This document shows positions 46,701-58,330 of a stretch of DNA of 64,000 nucleotides, one piece after another. Within the stretch, counting starts at the first letter, position 1, and each line of letters opens with the position of its first letter. The stretch is from Closterium sp. Naga37s-1. Lineage: Eukaryota; Streptophyta; Zygnematophyceae; Desmidiales; Closteriaceae. The stretch is taken from contig CANJKZ010000723.1 in NCBI GenBank assembly GCA_947471745.1, positions 8,507,001-8,571,000 on the forward strand, in the 5' to 3' direction. A program made the position numbers and the translations under genes. The notes beneath the pieces are model-generated. The model saw nothing but the letters and a program-made list of their open reading frames with translations. It was not told where the DNA came from and did no database searches.

Positions 46701-48014
46701 CTAGCAGCACCAGAGTCAACAGCTACCTCGACAGGCTCGACTGCGTCTACCTGGGACACACCTGAGGGGGCAGGACCCTGAGGGGGGAGGGGGTCTACCG
46801 GGGGAGGACCTGGCGCTAGGAAGAGCGGCGGCGGGGGGGGGAGGGGGGGCAGTGCGGTAGGGGAAGAGACGCTAGTAAGGAACTAACTCGTCAAACGTGA
46901 CGTCCTGAGAGGACAGAACACGGCGCGAGGTGGGGTGGTAAAACTGCCAACCAGGCCCGTCAGGGGGGAAGCCAAGGAAGACGCAGGGAACAGCACGGGA
47001 GGACAGCTTGTCCGCAGACAAATCGCGGACAAAAGCTCGAGATCCTCAGACACGGAACGCTGACTCATCGCCAACCTTCCCCGTCCACCGCAGAGTAGGT
47101 GTGGTCTCCGGCATGGAGACCCGGGGCTGGAGGTTGAGCTGATGCGCAGCGTACTGAACCGCGAACGGCCACAGAAAATGGGGAGCAGCCGCATGAAGCC
47201 CCCGCCATCCCCTCCACCACCCTTACCCCACTTGCCCTTGCCGTTGCGGCATCTCCCACTAGGAGCAGACGCAACTCCGACCAACTCGGTGCCTACGAGG
47301 TTGACAGCAGCAGCAGAGGCAACAGAGGGCAAGAGGGGGACAGGGGAGCACCCCTCAATGAAAGGGGCACGAGGGTCACCACGAGAGGCTCCTACAGTGA
47401 ATATACTCTTCTCAGCTGCAAGGAGGCGCTCCTCGAGAAGGTCAACAGTGAGCGTGGTGGGGCAAAGGGAGAGGAAGTGGTCCCTGACTGAGCGAAGGGA
47501 GTCAGGGAGTCGGGTGACGAGGTAGTAGAGGGTGATGTACATAGGGGGGGGGGTTCTTGGCGCAGAACTCGGCAGGAAGCGCAGCGCGGTAGCGGGTGTC
47601 ACTGGTGCGGAGGTGGGTAATGAGGTCAGCGACTGTGGCAAAAGCGGCAAGGTCAGGGAACAAGTACGGCAGCATGAGGCGGCTAAGGGCAGCAGAGGCA
47701 GGGGAGGAGTAGCGTGCAACAACAGCGTTATACAGAGTCTTAGCAGTCTTGTACTGACTAAAGTGCGCGCGCTCAGCAGACGGCAGGTGACTACGAACAG
47801 CAAGACGAGCAGCAGCATCACGCGTGGTCCACTGCGAGCGAAATGCACTATCAGCATCGGCAGCAGGTGCAACAGAGACGCCGGACGTGTGATCGAACAG
47901 TGAGACTCCGTCCCTAGAGTCGCATTGCAGAAAGATTTGCAGGTCATCGACTCAGACCTCGAAATCAACCGCTCGACCCTCAGCATCGAAGGTAAGAACA
48001 CTAGGGTTAGCCAT
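43748..48014 (-). pseudogene. Copia-B gag-pol pseudogene
   Basis: Starts at ATG 48014 (MANPSVLTFDAEGRAVDFEV) and hits TGA at 47954-47952 where Copia-A has a Trp codon. Near 47195 the sequence jumps from the start of the Gly-rich Gag tract directly to the integrase segment around HAAAPHFLWPF, so zinc knuckle, protease, pre-integrase and two integrase catalytic residues are gone. The linker with GGAEPGG-like repeats (46500-46720) and RT follow in shifting frames, with a deletion at the MDAE site near 45245 and stops near 44541. The last open piece (43748-44425) holds the RNase H motifs GHADASW and CEAEIYA. It cannot make a functional polyprotein; movement would need help in trans. Confidence 0.9.
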
Positions 48015-48311
48015 GGCGGCAGTAGTAGTAGCAGTAGTTGCAGCAGTAGCAGTAGCAGTACAGCAGGGCGGCGCGGCTCGGTAGGGCGGCGTGGCTCGGC
48101 AGGGCAGCGCGGCTCGGTAGGGCCACTCGGCTCGGCAGGGCGACGCGGCTCGGCAGGGCGGCGCGGGTGTGGTGGTGCGCTTACTAGGGGCGGGAGTAGG
48201 GCAGGGCCGCGACTGGCAGGGCAGGGGCCGCGACGAGCCGGCAGGGAAGGTGGGGCCACAACGAGGCGGCAGGGCAGGGCCGCGACTTGGAGGCAGGGCA
48301 GGGCCGCGACT

Positions 48312-48437
48312 TGTGAAAGAACGAGGAATGAATGAACTAGCAAGCAGGTGGGTACAAGTAGGAAAACCTAAAAGTGTTGTACCCCATGTTGTCTAACCCA
48401 CTACAGCCTACACAGACTATAGCATATGAGTTTGACA
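48312..48437 (-). repeat. Copia-C 3' LTR
   Basis: 126 bp, preceded by CGACT; differs from 55194-55319 at about one site (TCTAACCC versus TCTACCCC). Confidence 0.92.
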
Positions 48438-48649
48438 CACCACCATAGGCAAAGTGGGGGAGAACAAGAGGTCACAAGACCAGTCAAGCAAAGCAGAGCA
48501 AGCTCAGGGTGGATCACAACGTCACCACACATTCCGAGCACAAGTTCAAGGCCACAAGGCCAGTTCACATGCAAGATCATATATAAAGGTAAACAAGTAA
48601 GTGCAGGTATAGAAAGATCACAGTACAAGCAAGGTCAAGAAGTGAGCAA

Positions 48650-51600
48650 GTGAGGCCAAGTAGGCACAAGACCTAGCATCGTACAAAAGCGATGATGATC
48701 ACAAGGCGGAAGTGCCTTGGTAAAGATATCAGCAGTGTTGGCCTCAGAGGCCACGTAAGCAAGGCGCAGCTGACCACGCTGCTACAGCTCACGAGCAAGG
48801 AAGTAGCGAAGAGCAATGTGCTTTGTTCTGTGCTCCAGTCTGTGCTCCCGACACAAGGCCAGCATGGCCTTGTTGTCTACGTACAGAACTGGAGGAGAAC
48901 GAGGCGGCTCTCCTAGGTCAGTCAGCAGGTAGGTGAGCCAGCGTAGCTCCTGTGCAGCCATGGCCCCCGTGTAGATCTCAGCCTCACAGCTGGAGCCGAG
49001 AACAGAAGACGAGCGGGTAGACCGCCACGAAACAGAGCCGGAACCAAGGCTGAAGGTGTAACCCTGTGACGACCGCTGCGTAGCCTGGTCGTCAGCCCAA
49101 GAAGCGTCTGCGTGACCTGTGAGGACCACTGAACGTCGCCCTCCAAGCACTAGCCCCATGCCCGACGTACTGCACAAGTAGCGCAACACCCTCTTCGCTG
49201 CAGCCATGTGCTCTGGTCGGTGTCTCCCAGGAGCAACATAGCGTGCCAAGATGCTAAGAGGGTATGCAAGGTCAGGTCATGTCCAGGTCATCAGGTACAT
49301 GAGGCAGCCAACAAGCTCTGGGTACGGGCCACTCGGCTCTACGGACTCATCCGAAGGCAGAGCTGAGAGCGAGTGGCGAGTAGACAGAGGAGTGGCCTGA
49401 GGCGAGGAGTACGTGAAGTCGAAGCGCTGAAGGACCTGCTGCACCATGTGTGACTGAGTCAGGGTAATGGTGCGCTGTGCTCTGTCCCGGGTGATCTGCA
49501 AGCCAAGGTAGCTGCGCAGTTCACCCAGGTCTGCGCACGTGTGTCTCTTCTGCAACTCCGACTTCACGTGGGCGAGTCCAGCAGTGTCAGCAGTGGCAAA
49601 GACCAAGTCGTCGACGTACACGAGGATGTAGAACGGCGGCAAACAGGTGTCGGTGCGCAGAAACAACGACGGGTCGGCTGTAGAAGGAGCAAACCCAAGA
49701 GCCGCAAGTGTAGTCCTCAGTGTGTCGTGCCACTCACGGGGCGCCTGGCGGAGACCGTAGACTGGCCGCCGGAGGCTCCACTGGGTACCAGGAGGAAACA
49801 ACCCAGTGAAGCCAGGTGGGCGGCGCAGCCAGATCTCCTCGTGCAGACTGCCCTGCAGGAAAGCTGTGCTGAAGTCAAGAGAGTGAAGCTCGTAGTCGCG
49901 CTGAGTGGCTATGTGCAGCAGCACCCGAAGAGTGGTCATCTTCGGGGTGGGAGAGAAGGTCTGAAAGTAGTCAACTCCCTGTCGCTGACTGAAGCCTCGA
50001 GCCACGTAACGCGCCTTGAAGACAGGCGGAGAACCCGGCGGCCGCTTCACCCTGAAAATCCACATGCCACTGACGATGTTCGCCCCAGGTGGGGGAACCT
50101 CGTCGACGTAGGTGCCTGTGGACTTCCAGGAAGCCATCTCTGCGTCCATGGCTGACTGCCACTGTGAGGAGTAGGGACCCTCGATCGCCTCAGCGTACGA
50201 TCGAGGAGTCGGGATGTCTGGTGCATCCGGGTCTCCCTCAGGGGCAATCAGCGTGGACACGAGATGAGGCAAAGCAGCAGCAAAACACTGGAACTCCTCC
50301 TGCCTGTCCTCAAGGACGTCCGTGCTAAGAGCACACTCACCCCCGACGGACGGAGGACAGACAGACCCAGACTCAGCAACAAGACTAGTGGCGTAGTCTA
50401 GACGACAGCGAGCAGCAAAGTCGACAAGCTCAGCAACCAAGGCAGACGCAGCAGTGGACTCAAAGGAAGGGTCAGTGACAACAGTAGCCAGGAGACGCGT
50501 GATAGTAGGACTGGCAGCACGAAGAGAGTCAGACTCCGGGTCAGCAAGGACAGGAAGAGAGGACTCTGGAGGAGACGGCAACGGGACACGCAGAGGAGCA
50601 GTGGACGGACGCAATGCCATCTGGTGTGTGCCGGGGACCGCAGGAGGACGCGGACGCGGAGCAGGGCCACTAGTGCGAGCAGCACGAACAGGCGACGCAG
50701 GACGAGACGCAGGCTCACGACGCTCAGCAAGACCTCCAGTAGGACCAGTGTAGGGAGAAGGAGCAGGTAGGGGGGAGGCGGGCTGTAACTGTGACCGCGA
50801 CTGGACAGGTTGTGGACACTCTAAGGGAGGAGCAGGACCAGTAGAGGGTGGGAGACCAAGAACCTTCTCAAGGAGCGGAACGAAGTACGGCCGGGGCCGC
50901 GCAGCGCCTCCAGAACCAGCAGGGACAGCACCAGTACCCCCAGCGGCAGCACCAGTGCCAGCAGCACCTCCAGCTCCAACAGCGCCAACTCCAGCACACT
51001 CAGAAGCACCAGCGCCAGCAGCACCACCAGCGCCAACACCCCCAGCAGCTCTAGCTCCAGCAGCTCCAGCAGGTCCAGCAGCACCAACTCCAGCAGCTCC
51101 AGCAGCTCCAGTAGCACCAGCTCCAGCAGCACCTCCAGCAGAACCAACTCCACTAGCCCCAGCAGCACCCCCAGTCCCAGCAGCTCCAGTACCGCCAGTA
51201 CGAGCACCTCCAGGACCAGTGGCTCCAGGAACTCCAGTGCCGACCCCAGGGTCAGCAGTAACAGCAGCACCTCCAGCTCCAGCAGCACGGCTCCAGCGCC
51301 GGGCAAACCACTCGCGCAGCTCCTGCGGAGAGGGTAGCTCCCGCCTCGACGAAGCACTGCCAGAGGCCACACGAGCAGACCCAGCACCCCCAGGCTCCGC
51401 ACCCCCAGGCTCAGCACCCCCAGACCCGGCACCCGCAGGCTCAGCACCCCTAGACTCAGCACCCCCAGGCTCCGCACCCCCAGGCTCAGCACCCCCAGAC
51501 CCGGCACCGCACCCCTAGCAGCACCAGAGTCAACAGCTACCTCGACAGGCTCGACTGCGTCTACCTGGGACACACCTGACGGGGCAGGACCCTGAGGGGG

Positions 51601-53665
51601 GAGAGGGTCTACCGGGGGAGGACCTGGCGCAAGGAAGAGCGGCGGCGGGGGGAGGGGCGCAGTGCGGCAGGGGAAGAGACGGTAGTAAGGCACCGACTCG
51701 TCAAAGGTGACGTCCTGGGAGGACAGAACCCGGCGCGAGGTGGGGTGGTAAAACTGCCAACCAGGCGCGTCAGGGGGGAAGCCAAGGAAGACGCAGGGAA
51801 CAGCACGGGAGGACAGCTTGTCCGCAGACAAGTCGCGGACGAAAGCTCGAGATCCCCAGACACGGAACGCAGACGCATCGCCAACCTTCCCCGTCCACCG
51901 CAGAGCAGGGGTGGTCTCCGGCATGGAGACCCGGGGCTGAAGGTTGATCTGATGCGCCGCGTACTGAACCGCAAACGGCCACAGAAAATGGGGAGCAGCC
52001 GCATGGATCATGGACGTACGAGCGACGTCCATGACCATGCCAATGCGGCGCTCAGCAATCCCATTTTGCTGTGGAGAGGCCGGAAGCGTGAAGGTCTGGC
52101 GGATGCCCTGTGCACGACAGAAGGCTCCCAGACGGGCAGAGGAAAACTCCCCGCCTCTGTCAGAGTGCAGACGCAGAACAGGAAAGTCCGAGCCGAAACT
52201 CTCTCTGAGCTGGAGACGAGCTGCGCGGATCCAGTCGATCAACACCTCAGTGACGTCACCCTTGCTGCGCAAGGGGAACACCGTGGTGTAACGCGAGTAG
52301 TCGTCAACCACCAGCAGGAAGTAACGCTCGTGACCCTGTCCACGGACGCGGGCTGGGCCCCACACGTCCATGTGAAGCGTCTGCAGCGGAGCCTCTGTCG
52401 GAGGAAACTCGGAGGAGTGAGGGGCGGCGCGCTGCCGCCCCTCGACGCAGGGAACGCAGGTCGGGGCAGGCCCCGGAGGGAGGGGAGGGAGGGACCGGGG
52501 GAGACCAGAGACAAGGACACGGGAGGCCATGCCTCGGAGACGAGGCAGGGAGGGGTGACCAAGGCGGTGGTGCCAGAGGAGAGTCTGGTGGGACAGGAGA
52601 CGACACGAGCAGGGAGCAGACTCAGGACCAGACCTGGACGCTGCAGCAAACACCTGACTCGACGCAGCTACCTGACCAGACTCAGCAACCGGAGGAGACT
52701 CAGTAGTCAGTGTGTACAGGCTCGACCCCGGCCGACGGGTAAACGTGGCCAAGTGTCGGCCCGTCCGAGCACACGTACAGTGGGTCACCCGCCGACTCGC
52801 AGGAGTGAACTGGTCAACCCCCCTATCTTGTAGATCAGCACCACTCACCAAGTTCGTAGAGAACGAGGGGAGGTAGAGACCCGAGAGGGTGCCAGAGGGG
52901 GCTGCCGGACACGGTAAGACAGTGGAGAAGCGAGCAAGGACAGGACCCCCAGAGGGATCCGCCAGGGAGAACGCAACCGGCCGACTAAGCGGCGTAAGCG
53001 TGGTGCAGTCTCGAAAGAAGGAGCGGGAAGCACCCGAGTCAAGGGTGAAGGTGTGTAAGGCCTGAGCCGACGTGGTACCTGAGAGAGCAAGACTCACCAG
53101 TACCTGGGGCAGCAGACGCACTAGCACCTAGAGCAGCAGCCTCACCAGCACCTAGAGCAGCAGCCTCAATGCCCGGGTCAGGCGGAACACACAGGTAACA
53201 GTCACCCTCATCACTAATAGGCAATGCATACATGGCAGTGAGGATAGCATCATAGTCAATAGTATAGATATCTACCCGCAGCCTAAGCAGCTCCTCCCAG
53301 TCGGGGAGCTCAGCCGCGTCGCCAAACTCCGTATGCCAGGCGTCGCTCAGACGGGCGAAGCAGCGGGACTCTGCGTGACCAAACGTCCCGCAAGGCTGAC
53401 CAGTCCGAGTACCAGTGCGAATGACGTACGGACAGCGAGAAGTACCCCGTGACCCGCCACGCTGAGCGTACCACTCACGAAGCTGCTGGGGCGAAAGGAC
53501 CGCGCACGGACGACGCTGCAGCTGCACCTGGCCACTACAAGCAGCTGCCGAACTACTCACTCCAGGACGACTCCCACTACGGCCACCCCGACAACCCCAA
53601 GTAGCGTACCACTCACGAAGCTGCTGGGGCGTGAGGGACTCACGCGGACGTCGCTGGAGCTGCAT
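48650..53665 (-). pseudogene. Copia-C gag-pol, interrupted
   Basis: The Gag piece 53665-53039 starts MQLQRRPRESLTPQQLREWY, has a second QQLREWYAQRG copy and the expanded knuckle C-X13-C-X4-H-X4-C (CPYVIRTGTRTGQPCG...), but lacks the N-terminal Gag region of Copia-A. After a frameshift near 53100 come protease DSGA, HHRLGHPS, and an integrase with HMDVWGPA, HSDRGGEF and NGIAERR (53127 to about 51560). A second frameshift lies in the GGAEPGG repeats near 51500. RT with YVDD follows (51370-49277), then TGA at 49279-49277 and TAG at 48784-48782 (Gln codon in Copia-A) inside RNase H. Most domains are intact, so it was active not long ago. Confidence 0.9.
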
Positions 53666-53832
53666 CTGGCCAAGCCAGGAGCAGCAGTAGCAGTAGAAAG
53701 AGCAGTAGCAGCAAGAGCAGCAGTAACAGCAGTACGGGCAGGGCAGTGCTCACCAGTGGCGAGAGGGGCAGGTGTACGACGGCGGCAACGGCGAGGCCGC
53801 TACCACTGTAGGGCGAGGGCTCCGCGGCAGCT

Positions 53833-54590
53833 GCAGGGGCGGCTGCTCCAGGGGCGGCTGCTCCAGGGGCGGCTGCTCCAGGGGCGGCTGCTCCAGGGGC
53901 GGCTGCTGCAGGGGTGGCTGCTCCAGGGGCGGCTGCTGTAGTGGCGGCTGCTCCAGGGGCGGCTGCTGCAAGGGCGGCTGCTCCAGGGGCGGCTGCTGCA
54001 GGGGTGGCTGCTCCAGGGGCGGCTGCTGCAGGGGCGGCTGCTCCAGGGGCGGCTGCTGCAGGGGCGGCTGCTCGAGGGGCGGCTACTGCAGGGGTGGCTG
54101 CTCCAGGGGCGGCTGCTGCAGTGGCGGCTGCTCCTGGGGCGGCTGCTTCAGGGGCGGCTGCTCCAGGGGCGGCTACTGCAGGGGAGGCTGCTCCAGGGGC
54201 GGCTGCTGCAGTGGCGACTGCTGCAGGGGCGGCTGCTGCAGGGGCGGCTGCTCCAGGGGCGGCTGCTGCAGTGGCGACTGCTCCAGGGGCGGCTGCTGCA
54301 GTGGTGGCTGCTCCAGGGGCGGCTGCTGCAGTGGCGGCTGCTCCAGGGGCGGCTGCTGCAGGGGCGGCTGCTCCAGGGGCGGCTGCTGCAGGTGTGGCTG
54401 CTCCAGGGGCGGCTGCTGCAGTGGCGGCTGCTCCAGGGGCGGCTGCTTCAGGGGCGGCTGCTCCAGGGGCGGCTGCTTCAGGGGCGGCTGCTCCAGGGGC
54501 AGCTGCTGCAGAGGAGGCTGCTCCAGGGGCGGCTGCTGCAGTGGCGGCTGCTCCAGGGGCGGCTGCTGCAGTGGCGGCTGCTCCAGGGCG
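53833..54590. repeat. GGGGCGGCTGCTCCA minisatellite in the Copia-C leader
   Basis: About 50 units of 15 bp with alternating GCTGCTGCA and GCTGCTCCA variants. On the coding strand it reads as poly Ala/Pro/Gly or Gln/Pro/Leu. Copia-D has a related array at 59080-59440 with 15- and 27-bp units. Confidence 0.95.
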
Positions 54591-54629
54591 CGGGTTAGGG
54601 CAGGGCGCCGCGGCGGGCAGCGGTGACGC

Positions 54630-55120
54630 CACGCGGGTCCCGCAGGGGCGTCGCGACGCACAGGAGCCGTGCCTCGCGGGTCCCGCAGGGGCGACGCGAC
54701 GAGGCAGGGGCGACGCGGCGGGGCCGCGAAGGGCGACGGGGCGGGGTCGCTACGGGGCCGCGAAGGGAGCCGCGAGGGGGCCGCGAGGGGGCCGTGAAGG
54801 GGCCATGAAGGGGCCGCGAAGGGGCCGTGAAGGGGCCGTGAAGGGGCCGCGAAGGGGCCGCGAAGGGGCCGTGAAGGGGCCGTGAAGGGGCCGCGAAGGG
54901 GCCGGGAAGGGGCCACGAAAGTGCCACGAAGGGGCCGCGAAGGGAGGCCGCGAATGGGCCACGAGGGGCCTGAAGGGGCCGCGAAGGGCCGTGAGAGGGG
55001 CCGTGAGAGGCCGTGAGAGGAGCCGCTACGGGGCCGTAGGGGAGCGCGATGGGCCACTAAGGGCAGGGGACGCGACGGGAGAGTAGGCACACGGGGCGCG
55101 ACTCGGGCAGGGGCAAAGCG
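54630..55120. repeat. GC-rich leader repeats of Copia-C
   Basis: Tandem GGGGCCGCGAAGGGGCCGTGAA units between primer site and the 15-bp minisatellite, the counterpart of 19850-20340 in Copia-A. Confidence 0.9.
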
Positions 55121-55193
55121 CGCTCCGGGCAGAAAAATCGATATTCGGTGGGCCCTAGGAGACGTTCCCACTAGGGAACCTGCTCTGATACCA

Positions 55194-55319
55194 TGTGAAA
55201 GAACGAGGAATGAATGAACTAGCAAGCAGGTGGGTACAAGTAGGAAAACCTAAAAGTGTTGTACCCCATGTTGTCTACCCCACTACAGCCTACACAGACT
55301 ATAGCATATGAGTTTGACA
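55194..55319 (-). repeat. Copia-C 5' LTR
   Basis: 126 bp, followed by CGACT (55320-55324). Confidence 0.92.
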
Positions 55320-55738
55320 CGACTGGCAGGGCAGGGGCCGCAACGAGGCGGCAGGGCAGGGCCGCGACTAGGCGGCGGGAGAGCAGGACCGCGACCGGGC
55401 GGCAGTAGGGCAGGGCCGCGTCACGGCGGCTGTAGGGGAGGGCCGCGTCGAGGCCGCGACAAAGCAGGGCCGCGACGAGAGGCGGCAGGGCAGGGCCGCG
55501 TGGGCGGCGAAAGCAGGCCGCAGCAGGTGGGTAGGGCAGGGCCGCGACGACGGCTAAGGCGGGCCGCTAAGGGCGGCGACTACGGCTAGGGCGGGCCGCG
55601 GCGGCGAGAAAAGGGCCTCGACGGGCCGTTGGGGTAAGGGCGCGACGGGCCGCAAGGGCAGGGCCGCTAAGGGCGGCACTTGGGCAGAGCGCGCGACGGC
55701 GCAGGCGAGGCAGGCGTGACGCGCGCTTTGGGCAGGGC

Positions 55739-55742
<4 letters not shown>

Positions 55743-55769
<27 letters not shown>
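55743..55769. repeat. Poly-A run of about 27
   Basis: Homopolymer in the Copia-B leader, close to the primer site. Copia-A and Copia-D have T8-T9 runs at the corresponding place on their coding strands. Confidence 0.95.
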
Positions 55770-55826
55770 CTAACACGGTGGGCCCTTAAAAAAAACGTTC
55801 CCACTAGGGAACCTGCTCTGAAACCA

Positions 55827-55953
55827 TGTCACAAAGTAGGAAACGAGAAAAAAGTGACTAGAAACAGGACAGTACAAGGTTTGTATAGGCAAAATCTAAC
55901 AGTAATGTACCCCATACGGAGTGCCCAATACAGCCTACAATATAGTTCTGACA
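55827..55953 (-). repeat. Copia-B 5' LTR
   Basis: 127 bp, followed by AAGCG (55954-55958). Confidence 0.92.
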
Positions 55954-56189
55954 AAGCGCAGGTCGTAGTTTCCCATCATGCGATGGCTGCTCATCGTGTG
56001 CGCGTTCTCCTTCGTGCTCGTTCAGGTCGGCTCGCATTGCACAGCATAGCCCACGTGCCTCAATCTATCGATGTAACTCCAGCGATCGCTTTGTCCTAGA
56101 GCATGTATGCATGCAACTCGTCGTTGCCCTGGCCTCTGCACCAGCGTAAATTCACTATCTGTTCTGCACAGTGCCGTCTCTATCCGTCT

Positions 56190-57166
56190 TGTATTTTGTC
56201 AAAATCTGATTTCCCTTGGGTTCTACGGCGGGCCGCACTGGATCAACATACTCATGCGCCTCGCCGCCCACTTCTCCTACCGCGCCGCTCCTCCCCACTT
56301 CCACCAATGACAAGCGGCATCCTGGCAGGTGGAACAGGGGCGGCACCGGGTGCAGCAGATGACGATGCGATTGGGGTTCAGGGCTAAGCAGGGGCGTTTG
56401 GAGCTGGTTGATCAAGGGGAGGTGCAGCCGCAGCAGGTGCGTCTGGTGGAGGCAGCAGCAGGTTCAACAGCGCCGCTCCCTCCCCCTCATTCGCGTTGCC
56501 GCACGTGAAAGTCACGGCCATTGATTTCGGGGTAGTAAAAGTGGAGGAATTTCCTACCGGGCTGCTGCATCTGGGGAAGAAGTATCTGGAACACGAGGCA
56601 GCCATGCTGGACCTTCCTCTCACTTTCCACGGTATAGAAACCACCCCTCAAGTCTTACACCCGTCACTAGTGGAAGCCGAACCGGGGGAGGATATAGTGG
56701 TGCTGGCCAGTTGGGGCCTCATGGTCTTCCTAACGACACAGTTCTACGCTCCAACCCACACAACTCCACCCTCAAGTGAATCCAGAATCTCCGCCAGCTG
56801 CTGCTCCTGCAGGTGACAACAATCTCAATGCCAACGGGCCCTTCTTTCTCTCGTGCTTCCACGCTGCCTTCATGAACTTTGCCGCGCTTGTCGAGTCATT
56901 CGACTGCTCCATGCCGCACGCCGCCACGCCCCGCTTCGTCGCGGAAACCATCCTCGCGCGGGATTTTCTAAATGGGGTGGCATGCGAGGGGATGAACCGG
57001 TTTGTATGGTCGGAGCAGCTCGGCATGTGGGTGCATCGGATGAGAGCGGAGGGAGAAGTACGAAGGGCAGGGACAAGAGGTTCCGGCTAGAATTGCATGG
57101 TGAGACGGGCGTCCGGCAGCTCCGCTGGCGCGGCGTGCCTTTGAACTTCGTGGCTGCCTTGAAATA
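56190..57166 (+). pseudogene. GRAS-family transcription factor, C-terminal half, frameshifted
   Basis: Successive pieces match the GRAS domain in order. LGFYGGPHWINILMRLAAHF (56214) resembles the VHIID-to-leucine-repeat-II region. VKVTAIDFG, then LEHEAAMLDLPLTFHGIE (56508-56640) fits the PFYRE region. NLNANGPFFLSCFHAAFMNF (56821) and FLNGVACEGMNRFVWSEQLG (56968) fit the late PFYRE/SAW regions. RLELHGETGVRQLRWRGVPL (57084) is the SAW end, stop at 57166. The pieces lie in different frames (breaks near 56310, 56780-56825 and 57065) with an Ala/Gly-rich insert near 56320-56490, and the N-terminal half is missing. Introns could explain one break, not all, so I call it a pseudogene. GRAS proteins are plant nuclear regulators and occur in streptophyte algae. 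Confidence 0.75.
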
Positions 57167-57387
57167 AGTTCGGAGTGGGCCTGGATCTAAGACTGCCTTA
57201 GTCTCATAAGCTGCAGCATCCCAATGCTCGCTGTGGCAGCCTGGAGCTGAACCCGTAACCGATTTCAAGGCTGATGTGCTCCACAACTTGGCAGAGCATT
57301 CGCGAAGGCAGCATAGCCAAGCTCAAGAAGGCAAGACATGTCTTATCAAACCAGGGTACGTTTAGACGATTGATTTCCCTATTAACC

Positions 57388-58113
57388 TCCACACAAGCGC
57401 CAATGACTGATGATGCAAGCAGCCCTACAACGCCCTTGCTGGCTTGGTAATAGGCCCAGACAAGCGCAACCATGTGACCCGGCGAAAGAAAATCGCTCGG
57501 AACGAGCGCTTCCACCCCCAAAACGCGGAAGGATCCGCACATATGCAGGAAGTGCAGCGGGCGCTCTTCATTCGCGAGCGCCAATGACCGATGATGCTAG
57601 CAACCCTCCCACGCCCTTGCTGGCTTGGTAATAGGCCCAGTCAAGCGCAGTCACGTGACCCGGCGGAAGAAAAACGCTCGGAACGAGCGCTTCCACCCGC
57701 AAAACGCGGAAGGATTCGCACATGCGCAGGAAGTGCAGCGGGCGCTCTTCATTCGCGAGCGCCGATGACCGATGATGCTCACAACCCTCCCACGCCCTTG
57801 CTGGCTTGGTAATAGGCCAAGACAAGTGCAGCCACGTGACCTAGCGAAAGAAAAACGCTCGGAACGAGCGCTTCCATCCCCAAAACGCGGAAGGATCCGC
57901 ACGTGTACAGGAAGTGCAGCGGGCGCTCTTCATTCGCGAGCGCCGATGATCGATGATGCTCGCAACCCTCCCACGCCCTTGCTGACTTGGTAGAAGGCCC
58001 AGAAAAGTGCAGCCACGTGACCCGGCAGAAGAAAAACGCTCGGAACAGGCGTTTCCACCCCCAAAACGCGGAAGGATCAGCACATGTGCAGGAAGTGCAG
58101 CGGGCGCTCTTCA
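57388..58113. repeat. 181-bp tandem satellite, four copies
   Basis: Copies begin at about 57388, 57570, 57751 and 57932; similarity is about 90% or more. Each unit contains CGCTCGGAACGAGCG (an inverted repeat, degraded in the last copy) and CCCTTGCTGGCTTGG. 181 is not a multiple of three, so the similar 60-85-codon frames in each unit are not a repeated protein. Confidence 0.93.
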
Positions 58114-58205
58114 TTCGTGTGTCGCGATATATATACATACATATATGTTTATAACTGCCTGTAGCTTTAGCTTTAGTGTAGTTATACAAACCTGGTTGGT
58201 GGTGC

Positions 58206-58330
58206 TGTAAAACATACATGACATAGTCTGTGTAGGCTGTAGTGGGGTAGACCATATTGGGTACAACACTGCTAGGTTTCCCTACTTGTACCCATCTCCT
58301 TGCTAGTTCAGTCATTCCTCTTTCTTCACA
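58206..58330 (+). repeat. Copia-D 5' LTR
   Basis: TGTAAAACATACATG...TTCTTCACA; shares the TAGGCTGTAGTGGGGTA block with Copia-A, B and C. Confidence 0.85.

Larger units (their letters stand above)
48312..55319 (-). mobile_element. Copia-C: decayed copia element nested in Copia-B
   Basis: 126-bp LTRs (48312-48437, 55194-55319; TGTCAAACTCATATG...CTTTCACA on the coding strand), nearly identical, flanked by CGACT. Primer site TGGTATCAGAGCAGG, a near-perfect initiator-tRNA-Met match. The LTR pair is closer than that of Copia-B, consistent with later insertion. Confidence 0.95.
43400..55953 (-). mobile_element. Copia-B: decayed copia element containing Copia-C
   Basis: LTRs 43400-43527 and 55827-55953 (128 and 127 bp; TGTCAGAACTAT...TTTGTGACA on the coding strand), target duplication AAGCG (43395-43399 and 55954-55958). 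Primer site TGGTTTCAGAGCAGG next to the 5' LTR (right end). Copia-C was inserted into the leader between primer site and gag (CGACT at 48307-48311 and 55320-55324). Confidence 0.94.

Noticed and set aside
53640-54632. Ala/Pro-rich structural or antifreeze-like protein
   Set aside because: It is the translation of a 15-bp minisatellite in the Copia-C leader; all reading frames are open there.
57404-58083. Repeated 60-85-codon genes
   Set aside because: Unit length 181 is not a multiple of three; the frames are satellite artefacts.
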